A stretch of DNA of 37,260 nucleotides, taken from Gemmatimonadota bacterium (GTDB lineage Bacteria; Gemmatimonadota; Gemmatimonadetes; Gemmatimonadales; Gemmatimonadaceae). Both the position numbers and the translations under genes were made by a program. Position 1 is the first letter of the stretch. Every line of letters begins with the position of its first letter. The notes under the pieces were generated by a model. The model had not been told where the DNA came from, ran no database searches, and saw only the letters and a program-made list of their open reading frames with translations. Positions 16,815 to 25,900 of the stretch are shown piece by piece. The DNA is taken from NCBI GenBank assembly GCA_026387895.1, contig JAPLKT010000062.1:1-37260 (forward strand), given 5' to 3'.

Positions 16815-17426
16815 TTAGAGCGCGGTCACCGTGCTACGCACGATCGAGTGCCCGAGGATCTCGACTTCCACCATGTCGCCCTGAAAGATCTGCGCGACGC
16901 CGGCGGGGGTGCCCGTCAGCACGAGATCGCCCGGCTCCAGCGTGATGTAGCGCGTGATGTATTCGAGCAGTACCGGAATCGAGAACGCCATGTCGGCGCT
17001 ACGGCCACGCTGCTTCTCCACACCGTTGTGGCGAGTGACGACCGTCAGATTCGCCAAGTCGAAAGGCTTGTTGGATTCGTCGCCTAGGGGAAGGAAGGTG
17101 TCAGAGCCCTTGGCGCGCGCCCACTGCCCGTCGTTCTTCTGCCACTCACGCGCCGACACGTCATTGGCGGCGACGATACCACGGACGCCGGCAGCACATT
17201 CCGCGGCGGTTGCTTTGCGCAGGCGCGTGCCAATCACCACGCCGATCTCACCTTCAAAATCGATACGGCCAGCGTCAGCAGGGAGCTCGATCGCGTCGCC
17301 CGAGGCGATCACGGTGGACGGCGGCTTTAGAAAGAGCAGCGGCTCCTTCGGCACGTCGTTCCCCATCTCTTTGGCGTGCTCGAGGTAGTTCCGGCCAACA
17401 CAGATAATCTTCCCTGGCGTTTTCAT
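16815..17426 (-). CDS. Fumarylacetoacetate hydrolase (FAH) family protein
   Basis: This 203-residue protein has the short FAH fold seen in acylpyruvate hydrolases and oxaloacetate decarboxylases such as YcgM/FAHD1. It opens IICVGRNYLEHAKEMGNDVP, then has the metal-binding pattern DFEGEIGVVIG (Glu58, Glu60) and the Asp89 of AANDVSARE, followed by the conserved KGSDTFLPLGD and LTGTPAGVA segments. These bind Mg or Mn and support hydrolysis or decarboxylation of a 2-oxo acid. The exact substrate cannot be read from sequence. It lies 8 bases downstream of the JAB-helicase gene and 16 bases upstream of the TonB-like gene, so it is co-transcribed. Confidence 0.9.
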   Translation of the reverse strand: MKTPGKIICVGRNYLEHAKEMGNDVPKEPLLFLKPPSTVIASGDAIELPADAGRIDFEGEIGVVIGTRLRKATAAECAAGVRGIVAANDVSAREWQKNDGQWARAKGSDTFLPLGDESNKPFDLANLTVVTRHNGVEKQRGRSADMAFSIPVLLEYITRYITLEPGDLVLTGTPAGVAQIFQGDMVEVEILGHSIVRSTVTAL

Positions 17427-17434
17427 GTCCTAAT

Positions 17435-19999
17435 TTACCCTGAAGTGGTTGAAAGGGTCGTCCCGTAAAATACGCGCAACTGCTCAAGTATGATGGCCCA
17501 CCCTCCCTCGATGCGGCGAGCCGGTGGCAACCCGGCTAGTAGCGCTCTGCCATACGACTTGCGCACGACTCGAGGGTCACAGATCACCACCACCCCGTGG
17601 TCGGTCGCTGTGCGGATGAGTCGACCAAACCCTTGCTTGAGCCGCAACGCGGCGTGCGGCACCATATACTCGCCAAACGAATCGCCCCCCGCGCCATCGA
17701 TTGCTTCGCACTGCGCAGCTGTGACAGGCTCCGAGGGCACACGAAAGGGGATTTTGCCAAGGACGAGCCCGCGAAGCGCGCGCCCTGGCACATCGACCCC
17801 TTCCCAGAACGAGGCGGTGCCAATGAGCACCGCGTCGCCGTGCTCGCGGAATCGGCGGAGCAACGCATCGCGCGTGTCCTCGCCGTGCACCAGCAAGGGG
17901 TGCTGCGACTCAATCCCCAAGGCACGCATTGCCTGCGCCGCCTCGCGCACATCGCGATGGCTCGTGAACAGCACAAAGACCCCGCCGCCCGACACCTCCA
18001 CGAGATCCGCTGCCACTTGAACGGTCCGCCGGAAGTGAACCTTTGCGTCTTCGTTCGGCGCCGGAAAATCCGTCGGAATCGCAAGAATCGCCTGGGTCGC
18101 GTAATCAAAGGGCGACGGCAGCGACGCGGTCACAGGCTCGACGTCCTCTTGATCCAGGCCGAGGCGTCGACTCACAAAATCAAAGGCCTCACCCACAGCA
18201 AGCGTCGCACTGGTCACCACGCATGTTTCGAGCCGACGGAACAGGTCCTCTCGCAACAGCGGCGCCATGTCGAGCGGGACACTCGCGAGCGCAACGTTGC
18301 GATCGAGACGATCTCCTTCCTCCGCCGTATTCTCACTTTGCCGGCGACGCGAATCCGTCCGCGCTTCGATCCACCGCACCAGCTTGTCGGCGTCCTTCCC
18401 GGGCCGCAGCGCCATCCGCATTCCGTCGGCGGCATTGCCAAGCCGGCGCGTCACCCCGCGAATCTCATTCAGCAGTGGCGCAAGCTCCTCGGCGCGGCGT
18501 TCATCGGTCTCCAAACGCTCGCGAACCATCACGAGTCCTTCCGCAAGCAGTTCGATCTCGCGAAGCACATCGTCGAGCGACGCACTGAGCCCAGCGCGCC
18601 ACACGGGTTCGTCGTCGAACGCCGGCGTAAGGCGCACCTGTTGCTCGCTCCGCGCATGCATCCATTCGTCGAGAATGTCGAAAAGGCGCATCCCCAACTC
18701 CCGCGCGGTGGCTGCAGCAGGTACGAGACGCGCCCGCACGAGATCTAAGCTTGCCACGCTCAGGAGGTCGTCCGCCGCGACAAGCTTGCGCTCGAGCGAA
18801 TGGAGCAGCCCCTTGCCATTGCGATCCAGACGCGCGAAGAGTCGCTGCACGCCGCGGCGCGTGACCGTTTGCCCGAGATGCGAACTCGCCGCGTCCTCGA
18901 GATGATGCCCTTCGTCAATCACGAGTCGCGTGTAGGCAGGGAGTACGGCGGACTCAGCCCAGTTCCCCGAGGCGCGCCGCACGGCGACATCCGCCATAAG
19001 CAGGTGATGGTTCACCACGACGATGTCTGCCTGCGCGGCGAGTTTCCGTGCAGTGAACACAAAACACTTCTCGAAATACGGACACCGAAGTCGTGTGCAC
19101 AGGTCCGGCTCTGCGGCGACTTCGTCCCAGACATCCGTACGCGGTGCGACTAAGAGGTCCGCAGTCGAGCCATCGCGCGTTTTGTCGGCCCATGATGCGA
19201 GCGCGTCGAGCTCCGCGGCCGCTCCGGTATCGAACAACGAAGCACCTGCTGCTCGCGCCTGCTCGAGCCGCTGCAGGCATAAATAGTTCCGCCACCCCTT
19301 GAGCAGCGCGAAACGCACGGGCTGATCGCTCAGCGCTTCGGCGAGGAAGGGCAAGTCTTTTCCCACCAACTGCTCCTGCAGCGTGATGGTCGCCGTTGAG
19401 ACGATCGTGCGCTCCCCGTTCGCCGCTGCCCAGCGCAACGCGGGCACGAGATAGCCGAGCGATTTTCCAACACCGGTGCCGGCTTCAATCAACCCGATGC
19501 CGCCGCGCGAGTACAGCTTGCTCACGCGACGCGCCATCTCGCGCTGACTCGGCCGGTCTTCGTAACGTCCGAGCGCTGCCGCAATGGGTCCGTCAGGGCC
19601 AAGCAAATCCGCGACGTCATCGGGATTGATCTCGATTACCGGCTGCTCGCGCGGGACCTCGACCACGACGTACAGGTCAGTGGCCGCGTTGTCAATAATC
19701 CCGAAGCCGATGCCGTCGCCGTGCACGCGCACCGCGATTTCGAGATCTGGCCCGGAGGGCTGCAGGATTCCCGACGGATGATTGTGCACCAGCATTTCGC
19801 CGCGCTGCGCAAAGCCGGGGAGTGCGAGAACGCTCGAGATATCACCACGCGCAACGGGGCGCGCGCCGGTAATGATGCCCTGTTCGTTTACCGTACAGGC
19901 AAAGCAGACCTCATTCCCGCCTGCGAGCGAAATAGCGGCCCGCATGGCGCGCGCCGGTCCCTGGGCAATCCGTGCGACAGGAGTGACCGTATCGCTCAC
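17435..19999 (-). CDS. DinG-family FeS helicase with N-terminal RadC/JAB (JAMM) domain
   Basis: An 854-residue fusion. Residues about 15-115 form a RadC-like JAB domain with a complete JAMM signature: HNHPSGILQPSGPD gives HxH (72-74), seven residues, Ser82 and Asp85. Residues about 140-854 are an XPD/DinG superfamily 2 helicase: Walker A EAGTGVGKSLGYL (174-180), four FeS-type cysteines (one in NYLCLQRL, three in CTRLRCPYFEKC), the VNHHLL motif, a DEGH box (VIDEGHHLEDAA) and the C-terminal QGFGRLIRT motif VI. It likely unwinds DNA 5' to 3', as DinG does. The start is the GTG at 19999, which overlaps the upstream stop (GTGA). The open frame to 20152 lies inside the previous gene and is not used. 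Many DinG proteins carry an exonuclease or nothing at this place; here a JAMM domain sits there. Confidence 0.9.
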   Translation of the reverse strand: MSDTVTPVARIAQGPARAMRAAISLAGGNEVCFACTVNEQGIITGARPVARGDISSVLALPGFAQRGEMLVHNHPSGILQPSGPDLEIAVRVHGDGIGFGIIDNAATDLYVVVEVPREQPVIEINPDDVADLLGPDGPIAAALGRYEDRPSQREMARRVSKLYSRGGIGLIEAGTGVGKSLGYLVPALRWAAANGERTIVSTATITLQEQLVGKDLPFLAEALSDQPVRFALLKGWRNYLCLQRLEQARAAGASLFDTGAAAELDALASWADKTRDGSTADLLVAPRTDVWDEVAAEPDLCTRLRCPYFEKCFVFTARKLAAQADIVVVNHHLLMADVAVRRASGNWAESAVLPAYTRLVIDEGHHLEDAASSHLGQTVTRRGVQRLFARLDRNGKGLLHSLERKLVAADDLLSVASLDLVRARLVPAAATARELGMRLFDILDEWMHARSEQQVRLTPAFDDEPVWRAGLSASLDDVLREIELLAEGLVMVRERLETDERRAEELAPLLNEIRGVTRRLGNAADGMRMALRPGKDADKLVRWIEARTDSRRRQSENTAEEGDRLDRNVALASVPLDMAPLLREDLFRRLETCVVTSATLAVGEAFDFVSRRLGLDQEDVEPVTASLPSPFDYATQAILAIPTDFPAPNEDAKVHFRRTVQVAADLVEVSGGGVFVLFTSHRDVREAAQAMRALGIESQHPLLVHGEDTRDALLRRFREHGDAVLIGTASFWEGVDVPGRALRGLVLGKIPFRVPSEPVTAAQCEAIDGAGGDSFGEYMVPHAALRLKQGFGRLIRTATDHGVVVICDPRVVRKSYGRALLAGLPPARRIEGGWAIILEQLRVFYGTTLSTTSG

Positions 20000-21276
20000 G
20001 TCTTGAGCGGCTTCTTTTTGGCGGCCGGGAACAACACGTTGTTCAGAATCAACCGGTAGCCGGGCGAGTTGGGATGCAGGGCAAGGTCGGTCGGCGCCGC
20101 ACCGATGTTGTGTTGCGGATCTTCGGGGTCGTGACCGCCCAGGTAGGTCCAAGAACCCTTGCCATAGTCACCGTGGATGTACTTCACCCATGGTGCACCC
20201 TCCTCTGTGGCGAGAATGGTCACCCCCGGCTTGAGCACGGCTTTTGCAAACGAGGTCGTGACCCCGTAATAGTCGGGGATGATCTTGCGGTGGTCTTGCA
20301 ACAGCATGGTCGCAACCGGATCGAACTTTGCCGAGAAGCCGAACAGGGTGAACTGTCCCAACGGCTGCCGACGGGCGGGCACGTTGACTTGGTGCCCGTC
20401 GATGTCGCTCATGGCGTTCACGCCGGGCGACATCTCGAGGTGCACATTCTGAAACGCGAAGGTGTGGATCCAATCCATCTTGGAATCCGCATCGGCGTCC
20501 ATGGGCGTGCCATCCGAGTAGGGGCCCGCGATATCGACGTTCTGCGCGCCCATCGCGAGTTCAATGGTCTCGGTTGCGCCGCACATCGCAAAGAGAAAAC
20601 CGCCCTTCTCCACAAACTCCCGTAGCTTCCCTGCGACCGCCTTCTTGACCGCGGGAACATTGGGGAGACCGTTCCGCTGCGCGGTTCCCATATCGCGGTC
20701 GCGCTGTTCAATGAACCACGGCGTGTCGCGGAAGCCGAGGTACAGCTTGTTCATCTGCCCCGTGAAGTCTTCGTGGTGCAGATGGATCCAGTCGTACTTG
20801 GTGAGGTCGCTCTTGAGCACCTCGTCGTCCCAAATCTGGGTGGACTCGATGCCGGCATAGTTCAACGCGAGCGTCACCGCATCATCCCAGGGGGGCGACT
20901 TCGGCGGGGAGTAAATCGCAATGCGTGGCGCCTTCTCGAGCGCCACGGCGTCCATGTTACCGGCAGCGATTTCCTTACGGATTCCGGCGAGGGTCGCGTC
21001 GGACATCGACTCCACGGTGATTCCGTCGAGTGCGGCTTTGCGCCGCAATGCGGGATCCTCAGGAAGCAGGAAGGCTCCACCACGGTAGTTCAGAAACCAC
21101 TCCGTCTTGGTTCCCGTTTTCAACGCGGTGAACGCGAGTCCATACGCCTTCAGATGGTTTGCTTGGATGTCATCCATTGGCACGAGCATGTGCTGCGCGC
21201 CAACAGTCGCGGTCGCACTACCAAGGAGTAGAACGGCGACGGCGAGGCGGTGGAGGATTGAACGACGACGGGTCAT
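19996..21276 (-). CDS. Secreted amidotransferase-like protein ('asparagine synthetase B-like' family)
   Basis: A 426-residue exported protein: signal peptide MTRRRSILHRLAVAVLLLGS with probable cleavage at VGA before QHM. The mature N terminus HMLVPMDDIQANHLKAYG followed by WFLNYRGGAFLL is the signature of a family I recall from Bacteroidota and Gemmatimonadota, often annotated 'asparagine synthetase B'. I see no AsnB synthetase domain. The middle looks like a class I glutamine-amidotransferase/ThuA-like fold: YDWIHLHHEDFTG (167-173) and a candidate nucleophile elbow FAMCGATET with Cys232. The C terminus has YIHGDYGKGSWTYLGGHDPED. The activity is unknown. It overlaps the TPR gene upstream (ATGA) and the JAB-helicase downstream (GTGA). 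Confidence 0.8.
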   Translation of the reverse strand: MTRRRSILHRLAVAVLLLGSATATVGAQHMLVPMDDIQANHLKAYGLAFTALKTGTKTEWFLNYRGGAFLLPEDPALRRKAALDGITVESMSDATLAGIRKEIAAGNMDAVALEKAPRIAIYSPPKSPPWDDAVTLALNYAGIESTQIWDDEVLKSDLTKYDWIHLHHEDFTGQMNKLYLGFRDTPWFIEQRDRDMGTAQRNGLPNVPAVKKAVAGKLREFVEKGGFLFAMCGATETIELAMGAQNVDIAGPYSDGTPMDADADSKMDWIHTFAFQNVHLEMSPGVNAMSDIDGHQVNVPARRQPLGQFTLFGFSAKFDPVATMLLQDHRKIIPDYYGVTTSFAKAVLKPGVTILATEEGAPWVKYIHGDYGKGSWTYLGGHDPEDPQHNIGAAPTDLALHPNSPGYRLILNNVLFPAAKKKPLKT

Positions 21277-22979
21277 ACCGTGGCTCCAGGGCGAGCGAGA
21301 TCGAGTTCACGTCGTGCCTGTGGCACGAGTGCGCTCTGCGGATACGTGAGAATCAAATGTTCGAGTCGGTCCACTGCGCCTGCCGCGTCGCCTTTGCGAC
21401 GCAACGCGCGCGCCCATTCCAAATCTGACTCCGCCGCTTCCGGCGCAGTCGCGTGGTGCTGCACAATCCGCTGCCACAGTGCGATTGCCAGTGCGTCCCC
21501 TCGACGCGCGGCGTGGATACGGGCCGCGAGGGCGAGCAGCAGGGGAGCGGCATCGACGACCTCGTCGGCGGCGCGTTCGAAGCGCTGCGCCGCTTGCGCG
21601 GAGTCGTTGCGGGCGAGTGCCATGAACGCGGCGCCAATCGCACGCGAGCTATCGGCCTTCGTGCGCCCCAGCAACGCCATGGCATTCAGGACCTCGGGTG
21701 TGACGTCCGCTGGGTGCCGCAGTCCATTGCGCGCTTTCACGAGATCACCGTCGTACAGCGCAATCCAGGCGGTCACTTCATCCTCATCTTCGCCGGTGGC
21801 TTGGGTGAGGGCAACGCGGGCCTTGTCGATCTGGCCGTTCCGAATCCAGGCCCACGCGACCACACGGGCATAGCTCTTGACGACGGCAGGATCGAGTTGT
21901 GGGGCGTTGGCCGCGAGGCGCGCCTCAACGTCGCGCGCACGACCGAGCTGACTCAGCGCCTTCAACTCGAGCGGGAGCAGCTGAGCGCGCGCGGCGATGG
22001 CAGGAAGGAGCGTGCCCCCTGTGGCGATGAACGCGAGCGCCGCGTTCGGCTCACCGGCATTGAGTGCGGCAGTCGCGGCGCGCACGGCAACTGGACCAGA
22101 TGGACGCGCAGCAAGCATGGCGGCGAGTGCGTCGCGCGCCGGCGCCCAGGCGGTTGCACGCTCGGCGTCTGACGCGAAGTCGCTCCAGGTATCGAACGCA
22201 GAATCGGCCGGAGCGAGCGTGGCGAAAGCGCGCCATGCCTCACGCGGCTGCCCCCACCCCATCTCGAGGAGGCCCAAGGTCTTGCGCACCGGCATCGGGG
22301 CCGGACTGACACGCAGAATGGCACGAATCGAGTCCCGCTTGTCTGTTGGCGCGGGCTGGAGCGAGTACTGCGCCGCCTGCTCGAGATAACCCTCATTGGC
22401 CAACGCCTCGCGCCAGGCAAAGGCGGCTTCGGTCCAAAGGCCAAGCCCTGCGCGCAACTGCGCGACTTCGATGCGCAGTTCCTTCGTGCTTCCGAGAGAC
22501 TTCGTAGCCTCTTGAAGAATCGTATCCGCCAGCGCCGCGCGCCCATCCATGAGCAGCTGGCCCGCGAACTCCCGATACGGTGTCGGGTCGTGCGGTTGTG
22601 CACGCACCCACTCGTTGAACGCGTCACGCGCGTCCTTGTCGCGGGCGACGGCGCGCAACACGCGGAGCTGCGAGCCCCGCAGCATGCGATCCGTGGGACG
22701 CTGCCGGACGAGCGTATCGAGCGCCACCAACACGCTGTCGTCTTGCGCGAGCTGTGAGAACACGCGCTCAAGCCCGAGCACGCCCTGCCCCGGTTGCCCC
22801 GCACTAATGACTGCGCGCCAGGCCGTCACGGCGTCGCGCCATTTCCCGGCGTTCTCAAAATCGATGGCGCGTTGAATCAGCTGATCCTGCGCCTGCGCAC
22901 AGCCCACGGCGGGATGCGCCGCGATCGCCACGCACGCACTCATCGCCAGCGCGCGCACGAAGCTCCCCACAGTGATCAC
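21273..22979 (-). CDS. Exported tetratricopeptide-repeat-like protein
   Basis: A 568-residue protein made almost entirely of Ala-rich helical hairpins in TPR style. Examples are LIQRAIDFENAGKWRDAVTAWRAV near the N terminus and RALRRKGDAAGAVDRLEHLILTYPQSALVPQARRELDLA at the C terminus. The N terminus VITVGSFVRALAMSACVAIAAH is a signal peptide. Cleavage could be after AQA, or the protein could be a lipoprotein through PAVGC. The GTG start overlaps the DUF4175 stop by 4 bases and the stop overlaps the next ATG by 4 bases. By context it is probably a periplasmic scaffold working with the DUF4175 and amidotransferase-like proteins, which is inference. Confidence 0.8.
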   Translation of the reverse strand: MITVGSFVRALAMSACVAIAAHPAVGCAQAQDQLIQRAIDFENAGKWRDAVTAWRAVISAGQPGQGVLGLERVFSQLAQDDSVLVALDTLVRQRPTDRMLRGSQLRVLRAVARDKDARDAFNEWVRAQPHDPTPYREFAGQLLMDGRAALADTILQEATKSLGSTKELRIEVAQLRAGLGLWTEAAFAWREALANEGYLEQAAQYSLQPAPTDKRDSIRAILRVSPAPMPVRKTLGLLEMGWGQPREAWRAFATLAPADSAFDTWSDFASDAERATAWAPARDALAAMLAARPSGPVAVRAATAALNAGEPNAALAFIATGGTLLPAIAARAQLLPLELKALSQLGRARDVEARLAANAPQLDPAVVKSYARVVAWAWIRNGQIDKARVALTQATGEDEDEVTAWIALYDGDLVKARNGLRHPADVTPEVLNAMALLGRTKADSSRAIGAAFMALARNDSAQAAQRFERAADEVVDAAPLLLALAARIHAARRGDALAIALWQRIVQHHATAPEAAESDLEWARALRRKGDAAGAVDRLEHLILTYPQSALVPQARRELDLARPGATV

Positions 22980-25900
22980 GGCTTGTCGCCGTTCAGTCGG
23001 CGGAAGTACTCAATCACTAATCGACGCTCTTCGTTGCTCAAACCACGCAACTCGTTCCACTCAGGCACGCGATACTTGAGCGCGGCCTTCCCGGCGGCGT
23101 TCGCCGTGGGCGGGACAAACGGATTGTTCTGATCTCCAGGCTTCGACTCGCGCCGCGAAGACTCGTCCTTCTGGTCGTTTTCGAGCGTCCGGCCAGCGTC
23201 CAGCATCCGCTTGAACAAGCGCTGCTGCCGTTCCAGAACTGTTGGGTCTGCCGCTCCCTGCTCCAGCGACTGCGCGAGCTGTCGTGCTTCGCGCGCCAAC
23301 TCAGAGGCCTTGCCCGACGCATCCGCGTCACCCACGTCGTCGAGCTTACGCGCTACGTCGCGCTGCGTGCGCGCGAGGTCCTTGGCCAGCGCTTGTCCTT
23401 CGGGGGACATCTGCTGCCCCTGTTTCTGCTGCTGAATCGCGTTCTGCAGGAAACTCTGCATCTGTCCGTTCAATGATCCCTGCTGCCGCGCCAGCTGCTG
23501 CAGCTGCGCCAGCAACTCCGGGAGCCCGCTCGCTGACTGCGAGTTTCCAGCGCGCTCGCGATCACGCGTGAGCGACGCAGCCGCTTGGCGCAACGCGTCG
23601 GCGGCGTCAGACATCGTGCCACTGGCCTGTGAGGCGCTCCGCTGGTCTGAGGCGTCCTTTGTCGCCTGCTCCACCTTTTGTTCGGCGTCACTCACGGCCT
23701 TCTGCGATTTCGGCGACACCAGCGCCGAGCGTTTGGATTGGCTATTGAGCCGTTCCGAGGCCTTCTGCACGCCTTGGGCAAGTGCACTTTGTTCGGAGCG
23801 TAACGAAGGATCGGTGGGATTCTGTTTGGCTTTATTCGCCAGCGCATCCTGCTGACGCGCGAGCTGCAGCATCTCCTGCACCGAGCGATCGAGCTCGCCT
23901 GTCACTTCCTGCTTCCACTCTTCGACCTGCGCCTTGCGCCCATCGGAGAGCGCCTGCGCGGCAGCGTCCATAGCATCGGCGGCTTCGCGAGCCGCATCCG
24001 AGCCCTGCCCCTTCTGCCCCGGTTGTCCTTGCTGACCTTTCTGCCCCTGTTGTCCTTGTTGCCCCTTCTGTCCTTGCTGGCCTTGCTGGCCTTGCTGGCC
24101 CTGTTGCCCCTGCTGGCCCTGCTGGCCCTGCTGGCCCTTTTGCCCACTCTGGTTCTGCTGTTGTCCTTGGGGCGATCCCTTGCTGTCCTTGGGCTGCGCC
24201 TTGTCGTCGCCGGGCTGACCTTTCTCGCCAGACTTCTCGCCAGACTTTTCCCCAGCTTGCTCACGCTCCATCGCGCTCTGGGCCTTCATCGCTTCCTCAA
24301 GCGCGCGCTGCGCGTCCTTGGCCGCGGTGTCAGCATTCTCCTTCTTCAAACGATCCTTGAGCGCCTCGATGTCCTTGGCAAGCTGCGCAGTCCGATCCTG
24401 CATGCGCTTGTTGGCATCGGGGCCGTCCTTGGCGCCGGAGTCCGCGAGCGCACGCTGCTGCTTCGCCAGCTCCTTCGCTTCGTCACGCAACGTTTGCATG
24501 GCGCCTTCAAGCGCTGCACGCTTCAGAATCTCGGCGCTCTTCTCCAATGCCTCGCGCATCTTTTTCTGCTGATCCGCCATCTGTTGCAACGACGCCTTCG
24601 ACTGATCTTGCGACAGATTCTGCGTGGCGTTGTCGAGCTTCTTGAGCGCCTCCATCATCTCGGGCGTCAGTGCCTCGCGCAACAATCGCTGGGCCTCACG
24701 CAGCTGCCCCGCCATCGCGGTATCGAGCACGCCAGCGGCGCGCATCCGATCCTCGAGGGCCTTGGACGTTTGCTGCAACTGTTGCACGCGCTCGGCCATC
24801 GCCTTCTGTTCCGCGGCGAGCGCTTTCGCCTGCTGCGCCCCCTCGTACTTCATCGCATTTGGCTGCCCGGCCTTTGAGGCATCCTCCGGCTTTGCTGTGC
24901 GCTGATTGGCCGCGTCAGACGTGCGCTGTTGCAACTGCTGCATGGCTTTTGCGGCTGCCGCTGCACGGGCCGCCGCCGAGTCAGCAGCGGAACGCGCAGC
25001 CGAGCGCTGCTCTTCGGTCGCGGGAATGCGAAGCACGAGTTCGCGGCTTACTCCTTCTTGCCCGCCAGGCGACTCGTCGCGCGCCACGAGCTGGACGTGC
25101 ACCCCGTCGCCGGCCCCAAGGCCGAACGGGGTCAAGTCCATCATCAGCGTGCCGCTCCAATCCGGATTCCCACCACCCCCGACCTTCTGCACGTTCGGCG
25201 TGTTCGCACGGCCATCACGCGTCACGCGCCAAACTTTGAGCGACACCGACGCCAAGGCGTGGTCATCGCTCGCCACGAGTTCCAGTTCAATCTTGTCGGT
25301 CGCTTGCACCAGGCTATCGCTCCCAGGGGAGAGAATCTCTGCCACCGGCGCCGAGTCGGGTAGCACCTCGAGCACGAGTGGGGCCGGCACATCCGCGATC
25401 ACAGTGGTGCGGCCGCGCGCGCTCCAGCTCCACGTGCCACTCGTCATCGGCGTCATACGACCACTGAATCGCCGGTCCTCACTTGCGAGCGCCACGGTCT
25501 CGGTGCCGTTCGACAGAGCCACGGCCGCCAAGGGTTCCGACGCATGTCCCTCGATCGTCAGCAAAGTGCCGCGCGGGAGCCGCAACGGCGCATCGGCCAC
25601 CAACGTCTCCGGCGCGCGGCGCAGGTAGGCGGGATACGTCGCACGAATGGCCACATCGCCCACGAACGGACGGTCCACCACGCGCACCACCACCGTATCA
25701 CTGAGCGCACGCCCGTCCGTCGCCACCAGCGTCAGGTCCGCGTCGAGCGGCCCGAACTCGACCTTGGCCTCGCCGTGCTCCACCGCAATCGGCGTCTCCG
25801 ACCAGGCATTGCCTGTCGTCCGACGGCGCAGCACTAGCGCGCTGCGCCCGACGGCACGAATCGTGAAACGCACGGTACTCCCGCGCTGCGCTCGACTCGG

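Noticed and set aside
20000-20152. Upstream extension of the JAB-DinG protein to 905 residues
   Set aside because: The extension is Arg/Pro-rich out-of-frame reading of the preceding gene; the GTG at 19999 with a 4-base overlap is the pattern used throughout this operon.
24023-24877. Plus-strand frame rich in leucine, resembling a membrane protein
   Set aside because: The poly-Leu stretch is the complement of the GQQ-coding repeat in the DUF4175 gene; the minus-strand product has coherent coiled-coil and domain structure.
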